Shown: positions 5,967-11,004 of the stretch, in pieces
How the letters are laid out: every line of letters begins with the position of its first letter
Numbering within the stretch: the first letter of the stretch is position 1
Source: Spirochaeta sp.
GTDB lineage: Bacteria; Spirochaetota; Spirochaetia; DSM-2461
DNA length: 11,004 nt
Direction of reading: 5' to 3'
NCBI GenBank assembly: GCA_030635565.1
Contig: DAOVYP010000038.1
Coordinates: 1 to 11,004, forward strand
The notes under the pieces: generated by a model
The model's input: only the letters and a program-made list of their open reading frames with translations
The model's database searches: none
Told to the model about the DNA's origin: nothing
Translations under genes and position numbers: made by a program

Positions 5967-7676
5967 TCAAGAAAGCGATCGCTTTTCCTCCAGAGACACA
6001 AGATCGGCCAGAAGTTCAGAACTGCGTTCGATGATGTTACTCACCTCCTGCAGGTTGATTCTGAAAGTGTTATGTCCCTGCCCACCGATTTCCGACATGT
6101 TGGAAAGGGTATCATAGGCTCCGCCGTTACCCTCGATGATGCCCCTGAGGAGACGAGACATCGCCTTCAGGTCACCGATTATAGGAATGACGATATTCTG
6201 ACTCTCCCTGTCCAGATGTACTACCAGGTCCCTGAATCGACCAACCGTGTCATCCCCTGCGGAGGCCTCGCGACGAAGATCGCCGTGACGGATTCCATAT
6301 TCTCCATCAGGATGCAGTCGATTCTCGAAGCTTCGAATTTTATCCGGTATTTTGAGGAATCGGCCGAATACCTCGTCATATTCCCGTCTGTTGTCTTTTT
6401 TATAAAACTTACCGTCAATATTGACGAGGTTCAGGGCATGGTAAAGTCGGCCCTGAAAGAGTTCCAGGAACAGAGTCCGAACAGCTGCAAAACTTGAGAC
6501 ATGTCTGGGTTGGATATTATCAGGGAATTCCACACCTCTATAACCTGGAATCAGGGGAATCAGATCCAGGCCCCATAATACAGTGAGGCCCCTGAGAAGT
6601 TCGGAGAGACGTTTCCGGTCGGACCACACACCGAACTGAATCCCCAGGCGTTCTCTCCAGAATGACTTGAATACCCTGAACCAGTCTTCACCGCCACTCA
6701 CCGGCTGGGGTGCATACTGAATGTCTTCCGCCAGAGTCTTGAGCAGGTTGGTCCAGGGGATATCCAAATTGATTTTCCGTACGATATCCAATGCCGCCGC
6801 CGCCCGATCCATTCGATCGATAAGCTCCCTTTCAAGCCGGTTGTCGTCATCGGCTATGGTGTCCTGGAGTTCGAAAAGGAACAGGGTTTCAAGAAGAGTC
6901 GTGGAAGGCGGAGATTGGAAAGCATATAAGGCGTCTCCGAGTTCCAGCAGTGGAGCTTTCAGCTGTCTGAGAGAAGCGGATCCGCCGGCCCCATGTTCTC
7001 CGGGAGGAAAAAGATTCAGGATTCTGTCATAAGGATACCTCACCAGGGTCTTGAGCCTGGCGAGAGCCGTAGTATGAGCGATCATCCTCCGACGCCTGTC
7101 CGGAACTATGTCATCAAGGATTCCTTCGAAAATCGAATCCATCTCACGTTTTATTTCCACCGGAAGCCCTTCTGGAGACAGGTTGGAAAGGCGTTCAGGT
7201 TCCGGTTCGGTTTCGAGCCGGCCCTGTATATCCTCGAATTCAAGCTTTCCCAGCAATGCATAGAAGTCAGGCTTGTCTCCTTCCATGGCACGTATGAGAG
7301 GACGCTTGAATACATCCATAGCTGAGCGCAGTTTGGCGATGGACTGATACAACCTGGGACTCACCAGTTCTCTCCTGAAGTCGATGAGACCCGATGCAGC
7401 CCGCTCCACTTTACGCTGAATTTTGTGAAGCAGGTACTCTTCCGTAACCTTGCTTCGCCCGCGACCTGTGAAAAAACCCATGATAATAATTCGAAGCCGA
7501 GCGAAAAAAGACAGTTCGGCGAACTCCCGGTCCAGGAGTATCGGCTGATTGGCGGATGCATCGTCAAAACGCATAGGCTCTTCGTTCAAATCCTGAGTTT
7601 CGCCTATTTTCAATAATAATGCCCGCCGCTCCTCACGGGAAATTTCCCGGGCGAGGCGGTCAAAAACGGATTCCAT
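5967..7676 (-). CDS. Uncharacterised spirochaete protein, DUF5312-like
   Basis: A 569-aa protein of unknown function. I recognise its style (MESVFDRLAREISREERRAL at the start, and a 'FFTGRGRSKVTEEYLLHK' segment at 68-85) as resembling a spirochaete-specific family, probably DUF5312; this comes from memory and has not been searched. It is rich in charged helices, with heptad-like stretches near 76-130 and in the C-terminal 80 residues. Residues 54-70 (LSFFARLRIIIMGFFTG) are the only notably hydrophobic stretch and are too short and basic to be a confident membrane helix. There is no signal peptide and I see no catalytic motif. It starts 18 nt after carB, in the same frame as the carB stop, with only a poorly placed AAAGG before the ATG, so translation may be coupled to carB. 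A role cannot be inferred from the neighbour alone. Confidence 0.75.
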   Translation of the reverse strand: MESVFDRLAREISREERRALLLKIGETQDLNEEPMRFDDASANQPILLDREFAELSFFARLRIIIMGFFTGRGRSKVTEEYLLHKIQRKVERAASGLIDFRRELVSPRLYQSIAKLRSAMDVFKRPLIRAMEGDKPDFYALLGKLEFEDIQGRLETEPEPERLSNLSPEGLPVEIKREMDSIFEGILDDIVPDRRRRMIAHTTALARLKTLVRYPYDRILNLFPPGEHGAGGSASLRQLKAPLLELGDALYAFQSPPSTTLLETLFLFELQDTIADDDNRLERELIDRMDRAAAALDIVRKINLDIPWTNLLKTLAEDIQYAPQPVSGGEDWFRVFKSFWRERLGIQFGVWSDRKRLSELLRGLTVLWGLDLIPLIPGYRGVEFPDNIQPRHVSSFAAVRTLFLELFQGRLYHALNLVNIDGKFYKKDNRREYDEVFGRFLKIPDKIRSFENRLHPDGEYGIRHGDLRREASAGDDTVGRFRDLVVHLDRESQNIVIPIIGDLKAMSRLLRGIIEGNGGAYDTLSNMSEIGGQGHNTFRINLQEVSNIIERSSELLADLVSLEEKRSLS

Positions 7677-7694
7677 ACCTTTAGGATAGCACCA

Positions 7695-10600
7695 TTATGC
7701 CGAGACGTCGAAAGATTGTGTCTTTGGAAGCGGATTTACTTCAACTTCACCCCTCATCCGGTAGCGGATACCATGAACCGCGGCGGCGGCGGCGCTGGTT
7801 GTTGTCGTATAGGGTATCTTCTGAGAGACGGCTTCAGTACGCATATCTTCATCCCCGATCTGACTGTACCTTCCGCTGGGAGTGTTAATCAGCAGCTGGA
7901 TTCTTCCGGATCTCATGTGGTCGACGACATTGGGGTGTCCTTCATGAACTTTGAGGATGACTTCCGCAAATATCCCGTTCTCAAAGAGATAATTCGCCGT
8001 ACCCCGGGTGGCGCAGATGTCAAACCCGAGATCGACGAATTCATGCACCGTCGGCAGGATGGTCTCACGATCTCTCTTGTTCACCGATACGAAAACCCGT
8101 CCATTTCCGGGGAGCGGGGAATTCACCGCCGCCTGAACCTTGGCGAATGCCTCGCCGAAGGTAGCACCGGTTCCGATGGCCTCACCGGTGGATCTCATTT
8201 CCGGTCCCAGTACAGGATCGAGTCCGGTAAACCTGTCGAAAGAGAACACGGCCTCTTTAACGGCCCAGCCGGTCAGGCAGCGGCCCTCTCCGTATCCATT
8301 TTTGTCCACGAGGTCCTGATCGGCCAGCGACTGCCCTTCCCAGACCTTAACGGCGGCACCGAGTATATCCACACCTGAGGCTTTGCTCAGGAACGGAATG
8401 GTTCGCGATGCCCGGGGGTTCACTTCGATAAGGTAGAGAATGTCATCCTTGACTGCGAATTGAATATTGAGAAATCCGATGATTTCGAACTCTATTGCGA
8501 TTTTCCGCGCGGCTTCCCGCATGGCATCCAGTATCCGGGGGCTTGATTTGTACGGTGGGAATACCGCCGCCGAGTCTCCTGAATGAATGCCGGCGGCTTC
8601 GATATGCTGAAGGATTCCGCCGACATAGAGGTTTTCTCCGTCGGCAATGGCATCCAGGTCGTATTCAAACGCATCTTCAAGGAACTGGTCCACCAGAACC
8701 GGCCGTTCAGGGGACACAGGGATGCCCCGGGTCAGGAATGTCTCCAGCTCCTCCTCATTATAGGCAATCATCATGCTTCGCCCGCCCAGGACAAACGAGG
8801 GCCTGAGCAAAACAGGAAACCCGATCTGTCGGGCCAGAAGGACCACGTCCTCCCGGGTGGTTGCACTGCGATTCTCCGGTTGCCTCAGACCAATCCTTGA
8901 TATCGCCTCGGCAAAGAGCTGACGGTCTTCGCTGCGGTGGATCTGTTCGACTCCGGTGCCGACGATTTCGGCTCCTGCGGTCTCGAGTTCCCGGGCCATA
9001 TTCAGGGGTGTCTGACCACCCAGTTGAACAACCACCCTACGAGAATCTTCCTTAGCCAGGACGTCTTTGACATGCTCCAGGGTAAGGGGCTCCAGATAAA
9101 GCCTGCTGGATGTGTTGTAATCGGTGGACACCGTCTCCGGATTGCTGTTCACCATAATGGTTTCCCGGCCGAGTTTTCTCCAGGCCATAGAGGCCAGAGT
9201 GCAGCCGGTGTCGAATTCCAGACCCTGACCGATCCTGTTGGGTCCCGAAGCGATGATGATAACTCCCTCCGGACCGAGGGGTTCTCCTTCGTCCACTTCT
9301 CCCCAGGTTGAATAGAAGTAGGGAGTGGTCGCTTCGAACTCACCGGCACAGGTATCAACGATATGGTAGCAAGGCTTCAGGTTTTCTTTAGCCCGGAGGT
9401 TCCGGAGGTCATCCTCGACAATTCCTGCAACGGCTGCAATTCTCTTATCCGACAGTCCTGCCCTTTTCGCCTCGATATACAAAGAGACTTCAGGAATTCC
9501 TTCGGTATCGGCGATCCGGGATTCAATATCCACCTGATGAGCCATCTGATGAAGGAACCAGGGATCGAAACCGGTTTTTTCCGCAATACCTGCCAGAGCC
9601 CCCCGGCCTTCCCGTTTCAGAACCGTAAATGCCGTAAGGAGACGCCTCGGGTGGGCGCTCACAAGAATACGTTGCTCTTCGGCGGGTGAAAGATTCATCT
9701 CTTCAAATCCGTCGAATCCGGCCTCACAAGCCCGTATCGCCTTGTTCATCGCTTCAATGGCGGTCCGTCCCAATGCCAGGGATTCTCCGACGGATTTCAT
9801 CTGAGTACCCAGAATACCGTAAGCTGAGGGAAACTTTTCGGTTTCGAACCGGGGCACCTTCACCGCACAGTAATCCAGAGCCGGCTCGAATGCCAACGCC
9901 GTCATCCCGGTGATTTCATTCACCACTTCATCCAGCGTGTAGCCGACTGCCAATTTTGCCGAGCCCCTGGCGATGGGAAATCCAGTGGCTTTGGAAGCCA
10001 GAGCCGAAGACCGTGAAACCCGGGGATTCATTTCGATAACCACCATGCGGCCAGTGCCCGGCTGGACGGCGAACTGGACGTTGGATCCACCGCAGTCGAC
10101 ACCAATCGCCCTCAAGATATCGATGGCGGCGGTTCTCATCCTCTGATAATCCCGGTCGGAGAGGGTCTGGGCCGGTGCGATAGTGATGCTGTCCCCGGTA
10201 TGGGTTCCCATGGGATCGATGTTCTCGATGGAGCAGACGATGACGGCGTTGTCGGCCCGGTCCCTCATCACCTCAAGCTCGAACTCCTTCCAGCCGATGA
10301 GGGATTCCTCAATCAGCGCTTCGCCTGTTGGACTTTCACGGAGAGCCTTGTCCACCAGAGAATCAAATTCGTTCTCCTTGAAAGCAATGGAGCCGCCCAT
10401 ACCGCCAAGGGTGAAGCTGGGCCGGATGATGATTGGAAAACCGGTTTCCTTCGCCTTCACCCTGGCGGCCGCGATACTGCGGCAGGAGGCGGACCCGGGT
10501 GATTCGAGGCCCAGTGATTCAACAACTTTCTTGAATGCCGAACGGTCTTCCGCTTTCTTTATGGATTCGCTCGAGGCTCCGATTACCTCGACGCCGTATT

Positions 10601-10928
10601 TTTCCAGAATCCCCAGCTCCTGGAGCTCCAGGGTGAGATTCAATGCTGTCTGCCCTCCCATCGTGGAGAGCAGTGCGTCGGGCTTCTCTTTCCTGATAAT
10701 GGCTTCAACGTATTCGGGTTTCAGCGGCTCGACGTAAATGCTGTCGGCGATTCCCGGAGTTGTCATCACAGTGGCGGGATTCGGATTAACCAGAACCACC
10801 CGATACCCTTCCTCCTCCAGTGCCCGGACGGCTTGAGTTCCGGAATAATCAAATTCACAGGCCTGTCCGATGACGATGGGGCCTGAACCGATAATCATGA
10901 TGGTATCAATATCCGTTCTCGCCGGCAT
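7695..10928 (-). CDS. carB: Carbamoyl-phosphate synthase large subunit
   Basis: Makes carbamoyl phosphate from bicarbonate, two ATP and ammonia delivered from CarA, feeding pyrimidine and arginine synthesis. At 1077 aa it is full length (E. coli about 1073). The first ATP-grasp half shows [17 protein letters not shown] (14-30), GGQTALN (91-97), [12 protein letters not shown] (169-180) and [18 protein letters not shown] (299-316). The second half repeats these as [13 protein letters not shown] (561-573), GGQTPLN (637-643), [12 protein letters not shown] (709-720) and [18 protein letters not shown] (835-852). The C-terminal MGS-like allosteric domain (about 940-1077) has K951, T974, T977, K993 and N1015, which by count fall at or near the E. 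coli ornithine/UMP-binding residues. AAGGGG lies 6 nt before the ATG, inside the end of carA. Confidence 0.98.
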   Translation of the reverse strand: MPARTDIDTIMIIGSGPIVIGQACEFDYSGTQAVRALEEEGYRVVLVNPNPATVMTTPGIADSIYVEPLKPEYVEAIIRKEKPDALLSTMGGQTALNLTLELQELGILEKYGVEVIGASSESIKKAEDRSAFKKVVESLGLESPGSASCRSIAAARVKAKETGFPIIIRPSFTLGGMGGSIAFKENEFDSLVDKALRESPTGEALIEESLIGWKEFELEVMRDRADNAVIVCSIENIDPMGTHTGDSITIAPAQTLSDRDYQRMRTAAIDILRAIGVDCGGSNVQFAVQPGTGRMVVIEMNPRVSRSSALASKATGFPIARGSAKLAVGYTLDEVVNEITGMTALAFEPALDYCAVKVPRFETEKFPSAYGILGTQMKSVGESLALGRTAIEAMNKAIRACEAGFDGFEEMNLSPAEEQRILVSAHPRRLLTAFTVLKREGRGALAGIAEKTGFDPWFLHQMAHQVDIESRIADTEGIPEVSLYIEAKRAGLSDKRIAAVAGIVEDDLRNLRAKENLKPCYHIVDTCAGEFEATTPYFYSTWGEVDEGEPLGPEGVIIIASGPNRIGQGLEFDTGCTLASMAWRKLGRETIMVNSNPETVSTDYNTSSRLYLEPLTLEHVKDVLAKEDSRRVVVQLGGQTPLNMARELETAGAEIVGTGVEQIHRSEDRQLFAEAISRIGLRQPENRSATTREDVVLLARQIGFPVLLRPSFVLGGRSMMIAYNEEELETFLTRGIPVSPERPVLVDQFLEDAFEYDLDAIADGENLYVGGILQHIEAAGIHSGDSAAVFPPYKSSPRILDAMREAARKIAIEFEIIGFLNIQFAVKDDILYLIEVNPRASRTIPFLSKASGVDILGAAVKVWEGQSLADQDLVDKNGYGEGRCLTGWAVKEAVFSFDRFTGLDPVLGPEMRSTGEAIGTGATFGEAFAKVQAAVNSPLPGNGRVFVSVNKRDRETILPTVHEFVDLGFDICATRGTANYLFENGIFAEVILKVHEGHPNVVDHMRSGRIQLLINTPSGRYSQIGDEDMRTEAVSQKIPYTTTTSAAAAAVHGIRYRMRGEVEVNPLPKTQSFDVSA

Positions 10929-10931
10929 GCA

Positions 10932-11004
10932 TTACCCCTTGAGAGTGTCGAGAAATGTGTCGAAAACCCAGGCCGAATCAACCGGTCCGGGGGCCGCTTC
11001 TGGA
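10932..11004 (-). CDS. carA: Carbamoyl-phosphate synthase small subunit, C-terminal end (cut by window edge)
   Basis: Only the last 23 codons and TAA are present, encoding PEAAPGPVDSAWVFDTFLDT followed by LKG. This is the typical C-terminus of CarA, the glutamine amidotransferase subunit that releases ammonia for CarB: the HPEA-PGP segment of the class I amidotransferase domain (the catalytic His-Pro-Glu triplet, with its His just outside the window) and a closing 'FD-F---L' helix. carB starts 3 nt after the stop, so the two are co-translated. The short length limits certainty, but motif and position agree. Confidence 0.9.
   Translation of the reverse strand, partial: PEAAPGPVDSAWVFDTFLDTLKG

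Noticed and set aside
5865..6497. A 210-codon plus-strand open frame starting inside the repeat element.
   Set aside because: Its first part reads through the MITE-like element arm and the rest is antisense to the DUF5312-like gene; no supporting ribosome site or domain.
7677..7697. Possible carB-DUF5312 fusion by stop-codon readthrough, since both are in the same frame.
   Set aside because: The 21-nt spacing being a multiple of three has a one-in-three chance, and both genes have normal separate start and stop signals.
10183..10737. A 184-codon open frame on the plus strand.
   Set aside because: It is entirely antisense to the first ATP-grasp half of carB, low in complexity (Ser-rich), with no family resemblance.
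1..11004. CRISPR array, toxin-antitoxin, phage or defence genes.
   Set aside because: No regularly spaced direct repeats, integrase, transposase or defence-type domains were seen; the coding content is housekeeping.

Overview
This window is a densely packed bacterial chromosome segment in which every supported gene lies on the minus strand. Reading in the direction of transcription (right to left), the order is carA (3' end only), carB, a 569-aa protein of unknown function, argS, rplU, prp, rpmA, obgE, nadD, an LCP/LytR-type membrane protein, and rsfS (5' end only). The likely source is a free-living member of the Spirochaetota with moderately high GC. I base this on the unknown protein, which I recognise as a spirochaete-restricted family (DUF5312-like), and on the rplU-prp-rpmA-obgE-nadD-LCP-rsfS order, which I recall from spirochaetes. 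The phylum assignment is inference.

Layout. (1) 7695-11004: the pyrimidine/arginine module carAB, with carB 3 nt behind carA. The DUF5312-like gene follows carB after 18 nt and probably shares its transcript. (2) 5711-5966: an intergenic gap largely filled by a MITE-like element of about 161 bp with 16-bp terminal inverted repeats. One arm supplies a good -35 hexamer for a putative argS promoter. (3) 3968-5710: argS, apparently monocistronic, with a UUG start behind a strong Shine-Dalgarno site. (4) 3728-3967: a second gap with a GC-rich block of nested inverted and direct repeats, then a sigma70-like promoter for the next operon. (5) 1-3727: a compact operon for ribosomal proteins L21 and L27, the Prp protease encoded between them, the ribosome-assembly GTPase Obg, NadD, an envelope LCP protein and the ribosomal silencing factor RsfS. 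Its genes overlap by 4-14 nt or are separated by 10 nt or less.

How the genes work together: the left operon couples large-subunit assembly and control (L21, L27, Obg, RsfS) with NAD synthesis and one envelope protein. The right module makes carbamoyl phosphate.

Most of the window is conserved housekeeping sequence. The points worth a second look are the two repeat elements flanking argS, the argS promoter that appears to borrow its -35 from a mobile-element arm, a Prp protease with an intact catalytic pair next to an L27 gene that cannot encode the usual cleavable extension, a divergent LCP active-site motif, and the uncharacterised DUF5312-like protein. I see no CRISPR array, tRNA, rRNA, transposase or clear new defence system.
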